NCBI GenBank assembly: GCA_016926805.1
Contig: JAFGNV010000097.1
Location: forward strand, 1-56,837
Source: Anaerolineae bacterium
GTDB lineage: Bacteria > Chloroflexota > Anaerolineae > 4572-78 > J111
Direction of reading: 5' to 3'
Length of the DNA: 56,837 nt
The first letter of the stretch is position 1. The number at the start of each line of letters is the position of its first letter. The notes below the pieces were generated by a model. It was not told the DNA's origin. It saw only the letters and a program-made list of their open reading frames with translations, and ran no database searches. Positions 8,986-16,973 of the stretch are shown piece by piece. The position numbers were made by a program, and so were the translations under genes.

Positions 8986-9016
8986 CACCTGACAGGTTTC
9001 AAAAACCTGTCAGGTG
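8986..9016. repeat. Family D palindrome, copy 1
   Basis: A perfect 14-bp inverted repeat, CACCTGACAGGTTT (8986-8999) and AAACCTGTCAGGTG (9003-9016), with a 3-base loop. It is the same palindrome that occurs inside the coding region of the next gene at 11663-11695. Confidence 0.85.
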
Positions 9017-9052
9017 TGGCTCCCTATTGAATTGTGTCCGCCCAACAACGGG

Positions 9053-9082
9053 TTGACGAATCCGGTTACTTTGCCGTATCAT
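9053..9082 (+). promoter_or_regulatory. Promoter for the restriction-modification gene
   Basis: TTGACG (9053-9058) and TATCAT (9077-9082) are separated by 18 bp and sit 22 bp before the ATG at 9104, which itself has GGAGG upstream. Both boxes match the consensus at five of six positions. Confidence 0.6.
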
Positions 9083-9103
9083 AGAAGGTGGAGGTAACGC
9101 CTT

Positions 9104-12100
9104 ATGCCTTACCTGAGTTTAAAGGCCAGTCACAAAGCGGTTCAGGCCTATTACCGGGAAATCAAACAAAAACAGCAATTGAGTTTTCTCCACGAAGGCG
9201 CGGTGGCCCCCCACTTTTCCAAATTGCTGCAATACTGCGGCAAACAATTCCAATGGACGCTGATTGAACAATATCCCCTGCCCCGCCAGGGACGCCATCC
9301 CCTCAAAGCCGACGGCGCGTTGCTGGACGAGTTCAAATTGATCCACGGTCTCTGGGAAGCCAAAGACACCCAGGACGACCTGCCTGTTGAAGTGAAAAAG
9401 AAATTCCAGGCGGGTTACCCCAAAGACAACATTCTTTTCCAAGCGCCCGACCGGGCCATGCTGTATCAAAACGGCAACCTGGTGCTCGACGCCGACATCA
9501 GCCAACCGGCCAATTTGATTGACATCCTCAAACTCTTTTTTGAGTACCAGCCGCCCGAATACGAGCAGTGGGAATTGGCCGTGGACGAGTTCAAAGACAA
9601 AGTGCCGGAACTGGCCCACAGCCTGCTCAAGCTGATTGAAGAAGAACGCAAATACAACCGGCAATTCATCCAGGCGTTGGACGATTTCGCCGAACTGGTG
9701 CGGCAGGCCATCAACCCCAACATCTCCACCCAGGCCGTGGAAGAAATGCTCATCCAACACCTGCTCACCGAGCGCATCTTCCGCACCGTGTTCAAAAACC
9801 CGGATTTTGCCAACCGCAACATCATTGCCGTGGAGATCGAAAAAGTCATTCAGGCGCTCACCTCGCGCTCTTTCAGCCGCACCGATTTTTTGAGCAAGCT
9901 GGACCGTTTTTACGGAGCCATTGAAACCACCGCCGCCACCATTGACGACTTTTCCCAAAAGCAGGCGTTTCTCAACACCGTCTACGAAAAATTCTTCCAG
10001 GGTTTTAGTGTGAAAGTGGCCGACACCCACGGGATTGTTTACACCCCCCAACCAATTGTGGAATTTATGGTGCGCTCGGTGGACGATATTTTGCGCCAGG
10101 AGTTTGGCAAATCCCTGGGCCATAAGGACGTGCACATTCTGGACCCCTTTGTGGGCACGGGCAATTTTATGTTGCGCATCATGCGCCAGATGCCCAAAAC
10201 CCAACTGCCCTACAAATACGCCCGCGAATTGCACTGCAACGAGGTGATGCTGCTGCCCTACTACATTGCCGCCATGAACATTGAGCACGAATATTTTGAA
10301 CTGACCGGTGAATACAAACCGTTTGAAGGCATCTGCCTGGTGGACACCTTTGAACTGGCCGAAAGCAAACAGATGTCCCTCTTTGCCAGAGCCAATACCG
10401 CGCGGGTGGAGCAGCAAAAGCAGACGCCTATTTTCGTAATTATTGGTAATCCACCGTATAACGCCAACCAGCAAAATGAAATGGATATGAATAAGAATCG
10501 TCAACATGAAAAGCTGGATGAGCGTATTAAACAGACTTATATTCGTGACTCGATATCTGTTGCCAGAACTACTCGTAAACTTCTTTTTGATCCTTACGTA
10601 AAAGCTATCCGTTTTGCTTCTGACAGAATTGGTAATGAAGGTATTGTAGCATTTGTGACAAATAATAGTTTTGTTGATCAACTAACCTTTTCTGGTATGC
10701 GGAAGCATTTGGCGGAGGAATTTGACACGGTTTATATTTTGGATTTAGGGGGTAATGTTCGTAAAAACCCTAAGTTGTCTGGTACTACACACAACGTCTT
10801 TGGGATTCAGGTTGGTGTCAGTATAAATATTTTTGTTAAGAAGTCTGGTTCTCAATCCAAACCGAAGATTTATTATGCTGACATTAATACGTTTTGGCGC
10901 AAGGAACAAAAATATGAATTTCTGGATCAGAAGAAATATATAGGAAATATTGGATGGGAAGAAATCCAGCCAAATAAAAGATATGATTGGTTGAATGAAA
11001 ATATAGATGAGGGTTTTGAAAGGTTACTGCCCATAGGAATCAAAGGGGCAAAGACAGAAAAAACGCATAGTGCTCAAGCAGTTTTTCATACATATGCGCT
11101 TGGAATTTCAACCAACAAAGATACGTGGCTCTACAATTATGATGATACTACACTTACTCAAAAAGTTTCTTTTTTTTGTGAAACCTACAACATGGAACTT
11201 GACAGATGGGTACGAGCTGGGCAACCAAAAAATGTCAGGGATTTCTTGATAAAGGATGAAAAACGAATCAAGTGGTCTTCGTTATTATTGGACAAATTTA
11301 AGCGGGTGAATTATGCGAAGTTTGATGTTAAACAGGTTCGAGGTGTAGAATATCGTCCTTATTCAAAACAATTTCTTTATTTTGACAAGCTACTAATTGA
11401 TGCGCCAACTCTACAGTTATCGTTTTTTCCAAATGCTCACGCGGAAACAGAAAATCGTATCATCTGCCTCACAGGAAAGGCATCCGAAAAACCATTCATG
11501 ACCCTTATGGCTAGTCAGATAGTAGATTTACATCTCGTTGGTGCTGGTTGTGGTACCCAATGCTTCCCCTTCTACACCTACGACGAAGACGGCAGCCATC
11601 GCCGGGAAAACATCACCGATTGGGCGTTGGCGCAATTTCGGGCGCAATACGCGGGCCAGCCAAGACCTGACAGGTTTAACAAACCTGTCAGGTCTGATGA
11701 TAACGCCATCACCAAATGGGACATCTTCCACTACGTCTACGCCCTGCTGCACCACCCCACCTACCGCCAAACCTACGCCGCCAATCTGCGCCGGGAACTG
11801 CCCCGCATCCCCTTTGTTGAAGACCCCGTAAGTTTTTGGGCTTTTGCCCAGGCCGGGGCGCGGCTGGCCGAAATCCACGTCAATTACGAGCAACAGCCGG
11901 AGTATCCCCTGCAATTTATTGAAAACCCGGACGAGCCGCTCAACTGGCGGGTGGAAAAAATGCGCCTGTCCCAGGATAAGACCCAACTCAAGTATAACAA
12001 CTTTCTCACCCTGGCCGGGATTCCGCCGGAAGTGTTTGCCTACAAATTGGGCAATCGCTCCGCCCTGGATTGGGTGATTGACCAGTACCAGGTCAAAACC

Positions 12101-12241
12101 GATAAACGCAGCGGCATTGTCAACGATCCCAACCGGCTTGACGACGAACAGTACATTGTGCGCCTGGTGGGGCAGGTGATTACGGTCAGTTTGGAAACGC
12201 TGAAAATTGTCAAAAGTTTACCGGCGTTGGAGTTGGCCTAA
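9104..12241 (+). CDS. Single-chain restriction-modification enzyme (N6-adenine methyltransferase with nuclease-like N terminus)
   Basis: A 1045-residue protein. An N-terminal nuclease-like fold carries D70/D75 and the EAK motif at 85-87, which fits PD-(D/E)xK. Residues about 345-355 hold methyltransferase motif I (LDPFVGTGNF) and about 449 holds motif IV (NPPY), so it is an N6-adenine DNA methylase. The C-terminal half resembles the specificity region of type ISP enzymes. No helicase motifs separate nuclease and methylase, so it is nearer a type IIG arrangement than full-length type ISP (LlaGI-like) proteins of about 1600 residues. It stands alone with its own promoter. Bases about 10440-11540, beginning at NPPY, are visibly AT-richer than both flanks. 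A family D palindrome is embedded in frame at 11663-11695. Confidence 0.85.
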   Translation: MPYLSLKASHKAVQAYYREIKQKQQLSFLHEGAVAPHFSKLLQYCGKQFQWTLIEQYPLPRQGRHPLKADGALLDEFKLIHGLWEAKDTQDDLPVEVKKKFQAGYPKDNILFQAPDRAMLYQNGNLVLDADISQPANLIDILKLFFEYQPPEYEQWELAVDEFKDKVPELAHSLLKLIEEERKYNRQFIQALDDFAELVRQAINPNISTQAVEEMLIQHLLTERIFRTVFKNPDFANRNIIAVEIEKVIQALTSRSFSRTDFLSKLDRFYGAIETTAATIDDFSQKQAFLNTVYEKFFQGFSVKVADTHGIVYTPQPIVEFMVRSVDDILRQEFGKSLGHKDVHILDPFVGTGNFMLRIMRQMPKTQLPYKYARELHCNEVMLLPYYIAAMNIEHEYFELTGEYKPFEGICLVDTFELAESKQMSLFARANTARVEQQKQTPIFVIIGNPPYNANQQNEMDMNKNRQHEKLDERIKQTYIRDSISVARTTRKLLFDPYVKAIRFASDRIGNEGIVAFVTNNSFVDQLTFSGMRKHLAEEFDTVYILDLGGNVRKNPKLSGTTHNVFGIQVGVSINIFVKKSGSQSKPKIYYADINTFWRKEQKYEFLDQKKYIGNIGWEEIQPNKRYDWLNENIDEGFERLLPIGIKGAKTEKTHSAQAVFHTYALGISTNKDTWLYNYDDTTLTQKVSFFCETYNMELDRWVRAGQPKNVRDFLIKDEKRIKWSSLLLDKFKRVNYAKFDVKQVRGVEYRPYSKQFLYFDKLLIDAPTLQLSFFPNAHAETENRIICLTGKASEKPFMTLMASQIVDLHLVGAGCGTQCFPFYTYDEDGSHRRENITDWALAQFRAQYAGQPRPDRFNKPVRSDDNAITKWDIFHYVYALLHHPTYRQTYAANLRRELPRIPFVEDPVSFWAFAQAGARLAEIHVNYEQQPEYPLQFIENPDEPLNWRVEKMRLSQDKTQLKYNNFLTLAGIPPEVFAYKLGNRSALDWVIDQYQVKTDKRSGIVNDPNRLDDEQYIVRLVGQVITVSLETLKIVKSLPALELA
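11663..11695. repeat. Family D palindrome inside the reading frame, copy 2
   Basis: AGACCTGACAGGTTT (11663-11677) and AAACCTGTCAGGTCT (11681-11695) are perfect 15-bp arms around a 3-base loop, 33 bp in all, or exactly 11 codons. It adds residues reading RPDRFNKPVRS without breaking the frame. The other copy is intergenic at 8986-9016. Confidence 0.85.
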
Positions 12242-12245
12242 AAAT

Positions 12246-12336
12246 GTATCTTCTCAATAAATAGGGGCAAATTCATATATTTACTCGGTAGGGACAGAAT
12301 ATTATGCTGTCTCTACCCAAAATATTGAGAGGATAC
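12246..12336. mobile_element. Family B1 palindromic element, copy 1
   Basis: A 91-bp element bounded by inverted ends GTATCTTCTCAATA (12246-12259) and TATTGAGAGGATAC (12323-12336), which match at 13 of 14 positions. The centre carries the shared core GTAGGGACAGAATA/TGCTGTCTCTAC. A reverse-oriented 92-bp copy is at 29733-29824 and a partial copy is at 56199-56250. It lies 4 bp after the restriction-modification stop codon. Confidence 0.85.
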
Positions 12337-12432
12337 TAAAAATTGTTAAAAAATCCAGGCCGGTCCGCCAGCAACGAAATCGCCGATTTACCAAAAAACT
12401 GTTACCACCGTGGTTAAATTTTTGGAGGCTAA

Positions 12433-13299
12433 ATGAATCTATCAGAATTTCTCACCACCCCCAAAACCATCCTCCTCGATGGCGCGATGGGCACCCAATT
12501 GGCCGAGGTGGGTCTGGAAATGGGCGGGCAAAACAGCGCCACCCATCCCGACGAAGTGCTGGCCGTGCACCGGCAGTATGCCGCCTGCGGGGTTGACCTG
12601 CTCATTACCAACACCTTAACCATGAACCGCGTCTTCATCGAGGCGCATAACGTGGGCGTGGATGTACGTCAGGTCAATCTGGCCGGGGCTAAACTGGCCC
12701 GCGCCGCCGCCCAGAACGGCCAATACGTGCTGGGCAATCTTAGCTCTACCGGCAAAATGTTAGAACCCTTCGGCGACCTGACCGGGCCCATCGCTTGCGA
12801 AGCCTTCAAAGAGCAGGCCGCCATTCTGGCCGAGGGCGGCGTGGACGGATTCATCATCGAAACGATGTTTGATGTGCAGGAAGCCTTGCTGGCCTTGCAG
12901 GCTTGCCGGGAAGTGGCCGCCCTGCCTGTTCTGGCTTCCATTTCCTTCACCACGGCAGTCAAAGGCGGGCGCACCATGATGGGTAACTCGGCCCAGGATT
13001 GCGCCCGGGCGTTGACCGAGGCCGGGGCCAGCGCCGTGGGTGCCAACTGCGGCAGCATCGATCCCTTTCAAATGGCCGAAATTATTGCGGCTATGCGGGC
13101 CGCCACCCCGCTGCCCATCCTGGCCGAACCCAATGCCGGAAAACCCAAATTGGTAGGGGGCCAGACGGTATTCGATATGTCGCCCGCTGAGTTTGCCGCC
13201 GGGATGGCCCAATGTTTGCAGGCCGGGGCGCAACTTGTCGGTGGGTGTTGTGGCACCTCGCCCGCCCATATTCGGGCTTTGGCAAAACTATTGCCATAA
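12433..13299 (+). CDS. Homocysteine S-methyltransferase family protein
   Basis: A 288-residue soluble TIM-barrel enzyme that transfers a methyl group to homocysteine to make methionine. The zinc-binding cysteines are visible: C206 in VGANCGS and C272/C273 in GGCCGTSPAHI. The N terminus, ILLDGAMGTQLAEVG, is the family's usual opening. At this length it corresponds to the stand-alone homocysteine-binding module (as in MmuM/BHMT or the first domain of MetH) without folate or cobalamin domains. The methyl donor (S-methylmethionine, betaine or a partner corrinoid protein) cannot be read from the sequence. GGAGG precedes the ATG. It is flanked by two family B elements and so appears to be a single-gene unit. 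Confidence 0.88.
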   Translation: MNLSEFLTTPKTILLDGAMGTQLAEVGLEMGGQNSATHPDEVLAVHRQYAACGVDLLITNTLTMNRVFIEAHNVGVDVRQVNLAGAKLARAAAQNGQYVLGNLSSTGKMLEPFGDLTGPIACEAFKEQAAILAEGGVDGFIIETMFDVQEALLALQACREVAALPVLASISFTTAVKGGRTMMGNSAQDCARALTEAGASAVGANCGSIDPFQMAEIIAAMRAATPLPILAEPNAGKPKLVGGQTVFDMSPAEFAAGMAQCLQAGAQLVGGCCGTSPAHIRALAKLLP

Positions 13300-13346
13300 A
13301 GCTGTGGTATAATAGCGAGGCTTATGCACAAAAAGTGTGCCAGTAA

Positions 13347-13467
13347 GACCCTAAGTACAATCTTGCGCAAGTTTGTTTCGAGTTTTGTAGGGACAGAACA
13401 TTGTTCTGTCCCTACAAAAATGGCATTTCTGCTCGGAACGCATTTATGAAATCCTGTACTTAGGGTC
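13347..13467. mobile_element. Family B2 palindromic element, copy 2
   Basis: A 121-bp element with perfect 13-bp terminal inverted repeats, GACCCTAAGTACA (13347-13359) and TGTACTTAGGGTC (13455-13467). Inside, it carries in reverse orientation the same flanks and core palindrome as the copy at 7029-7118. It occupies most of the 217-bp gap before the next gene. Confidence 0.85.
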
Positions 13468-13516
13468 TGCCCACATTTGACAGATGAGCCAATAGCGACA
13501 GGAATGAATAGATAAA

Positions 13517-14386
13517 ATGAACAGATTTGAAAACAGACAACGCCCCATGCTAAAACGCTTATCGCCAGAACGGCGCCAATTTGTCAGGCGACACCGCCAG
13601 CGAATCAGGATCATCGTTATCCTGGCGGTAATTAACCTGATTACGGCCTTTGGCTCCGGCGGTGATTTTACCCCCTGGTTTCTCATTCCGGCGGTCTTTA
13701 TCGCCCTGCCGATGATTCAGGATTTTGTTGATACCCTGCTGGGCAAGGAAGATGAGGACGAGGACGAAGAGGAGGTTGAAGAAGAAACGGCAACCGAAAC
13801 CGCGGCAGAACCACCTGTCGCCAGCCGGGCTGCGTCTCGCCCATCGCTGGCCAGCCCCACCATCCAGGCCCATCTGAACAAGGCCCGCACTTACCGGGAC
13901 CAGATTGAGGCCTTTATCCGGGCCACCGCCGACCCCCATAGCCAGGCCCGGCTGCAGGATTTGTCGAACCAGATTACCGATTGGATGGCTGCCATTGAGG
14001 CGATGGCGCGCCGGATTGACACTTTCCAACAAAACGCCGTGATCCGCCAGGATTTGGCCAGCGTGCCCCAGTCCATTAAAAAACTGGAAACCCAACTGGC
14101 CAGCGAAACGGACGCAACCATCCGCGCCGAACTGGAACGAACTCTGCTTAATCGCAAACATCAGTGGGCCGCGTTACAGCGGTTACAAAACACCATGAAA
14201 CAGGCCGAAATCAAGATCGAAAGCACGCTGGCCTCGTTGGGCACCATTTACTCCCAACTCCTTACCAGCCAGTCCACCGATCACGTGGCCGATTACGGCC
14301 GTCTCTCGGCGGAGGTAAACGAGGAAGTCCGCACGTTGCAGGATCATCTGGAAGCGTTGGAGGAAGTTAAATTGGGGCGTGGCTAA
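13517..14386 (+). CDS. Two-helix membrane protein with long coiled coil
   Basis: A 289-residue protein. A very basic start (RRQFVRRHRQRIR) leads into two short membrane helices at about 33-48 and 52-75. A strongly acidic stretch (KEDEDEDEEEVEEE) follows, then an Ala/Pro linker and from about residue 115 a long coiled coil in three segments. The arrangement resembles 2TM-domain proteins fused to a cytoplasmic coiled-coil arm. No clear ribosome site is visible, and the in-frame ATG at 13547 is an alternative start. Its stop codon TAA forms part of the target duplication of the family C element that follows. Function unknown. Confidence 0.6.
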   Translation: MNRFENRQRPMLKRLSPERRQFVRRHRQRIRIIVILAVINLITAFGSGGDFTPWFLIPAVFIALPMIQDFVDTLLGKEDEDEDEEEVEEETATETAAEPPVASRAASRPSLASPTIQAHLNKARTYRDQIEAFIRATADPHSQARLQDLSNQITDWMAAIEAMARRIDTFQQNAVIRQDLASVPQSIKKLETQLASETDATIRAELERTLLNRKHQWAALQRLQNTMKQAEIKIESTLASLGTIYSQLLTSQSTDHVADYGRLSAEVNEEVRTLQDHLEALEEVKLGRG

Positions 14387-14541
14387 TTCTACAATGTCAC
14401 ATTTGAGAGTGATCGTTACAGTTATTCAACTGTAACGGGTCCTCGGCCGAGTTAACTCGGCTAATTATCGGGTACAGTTTGAAAACTGTAACCATCAGGG
14501 GGGATTCTTCCTGCTGAGGCCCTAATTGTGACATTGTAGAA
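14387..14541. mobile_element. Family C miniature inverted-repeat element, intact
   Basis: A 155-bp element with perfect 15-bp terminal inverted repeats, TTCTACAATGTCACA (14387-14401) and TGTGACATTGTAGAA (14527-14541). It is flanked on both sides by CTAA (14383-14386 and 14542-14545), a likely 4-bp target-site duplication. The interior contains nested hairpins, such as TTACAGTTATTCAACTGTAA and CCGAGTTAACTCGG, and no open frame. The left duplication overlaps the stop codon of the preceding gene. Any transposase would have to act in trans; none is in this window. Confidence 0.9.
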
Positions 14542-14572
14542 CTAATCAACCGATACCAAAAAGGGAGCGATC

Positions 14573-16831
14573 ATGAAAAAAGGGTTGTGGATTGGACTGA
14601 TTACCATCGGGGTATTCTGGGGGATGTTTGTTTGGTTAGCAAGTCCCCTTCAGGCTCAAGAAGCCGAAGCATGCCAACAGGCCAACCAATATCTTGACGA
14701 CGGCCTTTTGGCCATAGCCGAGGAAACCTATTTGGGTATTTTGGCAAACAACCCGGAGGCTACATGCGCGCGGGCCGGTCTGGTTGAGGTGGCCAAACGC
14801 CGTTGCCAACTGGCGGCCCAATACACCGAGTTGGGTCTGACCGACAAAAGTCGGGAAATCTACGACGGTATTCTGGCCGCCTATCCAGATGTGGCATGTG
14901 CGGCCCAGGGACTCAAAGAGGTGGCGGCGCAACCTTCGCCCGAACCAACCCCAACGCCCACGGCTACGCCCAGCGGTTACCAAAAAGCCGAAGCGCTCCA
15001 CCAGACCGGCATCGACGACAAAGCCTGGGAAAACTTCGTCAGCGCCATCGAGGCGAATCCCCAAGATGCCGACCGGGGCAGGTTGGCTAATCAATTTTGG
15101 GTGTGGTGGCAGCGGGGAAGCATATTCCTGAAGATTTACCTGCAGCCTGCCCTTCTGACCTTGATCTATATCATCGTTTTTGGTTTTTTGCTTTATTTGT
15201 TTATTCGGTTAATTCGCTTTTGGATCCATAACCGCAAATTGAGATTAGATGTAGACAAATTCGAGACGGGAGCGGTGAAACTTGAGCCAGACCCCAGCGG
15301 GTCCCTGGTTATTCAGGTAGAACAGGCGCTGCAACGCCTGGGCAAAACCGACAAACTACACCGGGCCGGTCTCATCGACCAGCCTGTTTCGATTGAAACG
15401 CTCCAATTACCCGAAATAGAAGCGCTGCCCAAGGATGTCAACCAGGTTTGGAATTTTTTGGTCAAGCTATTTCCCCCTAACGTGATTACGCTTTCGGGCG
15501 TGCTTCAACACGATCCCGGCCAGGGAGCTGGTCTCTCCCTGCGCATCACCCACGCCCAGAGCAAACAGATCTGGGGTTCTTACACCCTCTGGCAGCAAGA
15601 GGTAGACCCCAAATTTTCGGGCAATGGTCAAGCGCCTAACCCAACAGACTACTTAAAATTGGCCGAGGTTGCCGCCACGTGGGCCTACTGGACCATAGAA
15701 CAGTATCAAGAAGAAGATGGCCATACCCAAGAGCGCTTGCGCCGGGTTTTTGGTACAGATAGCTGGCGCAGTTATATTAACACCTGCATGGCTGCTCGTC
15801 TTCTGAATGCTGGCGAAAAAGAGGCCGCCGAAAAAACACTCCGTAAAGCGCTAACCGACGACCACGAGAATCGGCATGCTCTGTTCAACCTGGCCATGGT
15901 CGAGGTGGAAGGCATGAAAAAACAAACGAGACGAGAAAAACTTGCCCAAGGCCAGGACCCCTACCAGCAAGCCAGTGCCTATTTCAAGAGGGTTCAAAAA
16001 CTTTCTAAAGAGATCGTGAACCAGGGTACAGACCCGGCCAACATCTTTGCCCTCTATCAATTGGGAGCGATTGAGTTATACAAATACACGCTCACCTACA
16101 CGCCGAAGGAAGAACCATGCGGCGGTCTCAAAGATGCCCGGACCAACCTCAAGGAAGGACCATGCGGCGGTCTCAAAGATGCCCGGACCAACCTGAATAA
16201 GGCGGTATTAAAGGCTAGAGGAAATGAAAACGGGCAAACATGGTTGGCAAGGTTGCTGACGTCGTGGTGGGAGCTTGTATCAAAGGCTAAAGGAAATGAG
16301 AACGGGCAAACAGCCGTTATTACCGATGAGCTTAAAGCAGTGCTGGATATTGCTTATGCCATTGTATTGTTACTTGAATCCGACAAGAAACTGCCTGATC
16401 CCAAATCGACCAGGACCCCAATTCCACCGGCAGGCGACCTTTCTGAGCAGGGTCAATCGCAAGAGTCCGACGATCCGGTCACAATTATCAAAGACATTGA
16501 GGGGAAAGGGCACTTTGACCCGGCGATTCTTTATAACCTGGCTTGTTATTACAGCACCGCCGTAACCTTCAACAAAAGCGAGAATCCCGAGTTTCACCTG
16601 GAACAAGCACTTGCCTATTTAGACCAGACCTTGAAAGTAGATCGGGATCATTACGCCAATTGGGCCAAGGACGACCCTTCCCTTGAAGCCTTGAGCCAGC
16701 GGAAGAAGAAGGAGTTTCAGGACCTACTGCAAATCCAAGCAGACGATGCCCAGGATAAAACAATTAGGGCAAAAATCAAGTCAAAAATAAAACGGTTCTT
16801 GAAAAAACTTGATACGGCTTTGGGCTTATAG
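14573..16831 (+). CDS. Membrane-anchored TPR-type protein
   Basis: A 752-residue protein. GGGAG precedes the ATG. Residues 1-29 are a signal peptide or anchor ending LQAQ. Two degenerate TPR-like repeats with paired Cys (CQQANQYLDDGLLAIAEETY and CQLAAQYTELGLTDKSREIY) follow, then a PT-rich linker (about 120-140), a third repeat and a membrane helix at about 190-215. The large C-terminal part has an alpha/beta domain and helical repeats (NAGEKEAAEKTLRKALTD). Two in-frame tandem duplications lie at about residues 514-581. A signal peptide plus an internal helix implies domains on both faces of the membrane. I do not recognise a named family. Confidence 0.65.
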   Translation: MKKGLWIGLITIGVFWGMFVWLASPLQAQEAEACQQANQYLDDGLLAIAEETYLGILANNPEATCARAGLVEVAKRRCQLAAQYTELGLTDKSREIYDGILAAYPDVACAAQGLKEVAAQPSPEPTPTPTATPSGYQKAEALHQTGIDDKAWENFVSAIEANPQDADRGRLANQFWVWWQRGSIFLKIYLQPALLTLIYIIVFGFLLYLFIRLIRFWIHNRKLRLDVDKFETGAVKLEPDPSGSLVIQVEQALQRLGKTDKLHRAGLIDQPVSIETLQLPEIEALPKDVNQVWNFLVKLFPPNVITLSGVLQHDPGQGAGLSLRITHAQSKQIWGSYTLWQQEVDPKFSGNGQAPNPTDYLKLAEVAATWAYWTIEQYQEEDGHTQERLRRVFGTDSWRSYINTCMAARLLNAGEKEAAEKTLRKALTDDHENRHALFNLAMVEVEGMKKQTRREKLAQGQDPYQQASAYFKRVQKLSKEIVNQGTDPANIFALYQLGAIELYKYTLTYTPKEEPCGGLKDARTNLKEGPCGGLKDARTNLNKAVLKARGNENGQTWLARLLTSWWELVSKAKGNENGQTAVITDELKAVLDIAYAIVLLLESDKKLPDPKSTRTPIPPAGDLSEQGQSQESDDPVTIIKDIEGKGHFDPAILYNLACYYSTAVTFNKSENPEFHLEQALAYLDQTLKVDRDHYANWAKDDPSLEALSQRKKKEFQDLLQIQADDAQDKTIRAKIKSKIKRFLKKLDTALGL
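16115..16194 (+). repeat. In-frame tandem duplication, 45-bp period
   Basis: A 35-bp unit starting CCATGCGGCGG occurs at 16115-16149 and again at 16160-16194, encoding PCGGLKDARTNL twice. The copies are identical at the DNA level, which indicates a recent event. Confidence 0.9.
16206..16315 (+). repeat. Second in-frame duplication, 69-bp period
   Basis: AAAGGCTAGAGGAAATGA at about 16210 recurs as AAAGGCTAAAGGAAATGA at about 16279, each followed by AACGGGCAAACA. They encode KARGNENGQT and KAKGNENGQT. The copies differ at a few bases, so this event is older than the adjacent 45-bp duplication. Confidence 0.8.
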
Positions 16832-16854
16832 GAATAAATTACTGCGTGCGCGGG

Positions 16855-16882
16855 TTTCATATTTTCCACTCTTTGGTATAAT
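16855..16882 (+). promoter_or_regulatory. Candidate promoter upstream of the MA-type peptidase
   Basis: A perfect TATAAT (16877-16882) has TTTCAT (16855-16860) 16 bp upstream, a weak -35 match. It lies 92 bp before the peptidase start, so the transcript would carry the hairpin at 16908-16939 in its leader. Confidence 0.5.
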
Positions 16883-16907
16883 AATAAGTGGTTAACAGAT
16901 AGGAGTG

Positions 16908-16939
16908 GGGAGGCAATCAAGGGGACACCTCCCTTTTTT
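16908..16939 (+). terminator. Intrinsic terminator in the leader of the peptidase gene
   Basis: GGGAGG (16908-16913) pairs with CCTCCC (16928-16933) and six T residues follow at once (16934-16939). It sits between a promoter and the start codon at 16974, so it could be an attenuator or could end read-through from the TPR gene upstream. Confidence 0.55.
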
Positions 16940-16973
16940 ACTGCCTGCAAACCACATTGGTTGAGAAGGAAGG

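Noticed and set aside
9119-10681. 520-codon minus-strand open frame opposite the restriction-modification gene
   Set aside because: The plus strand carries clear methylase and nuclease motifs. The antisense product is compositionally odd with no recognisable domain.
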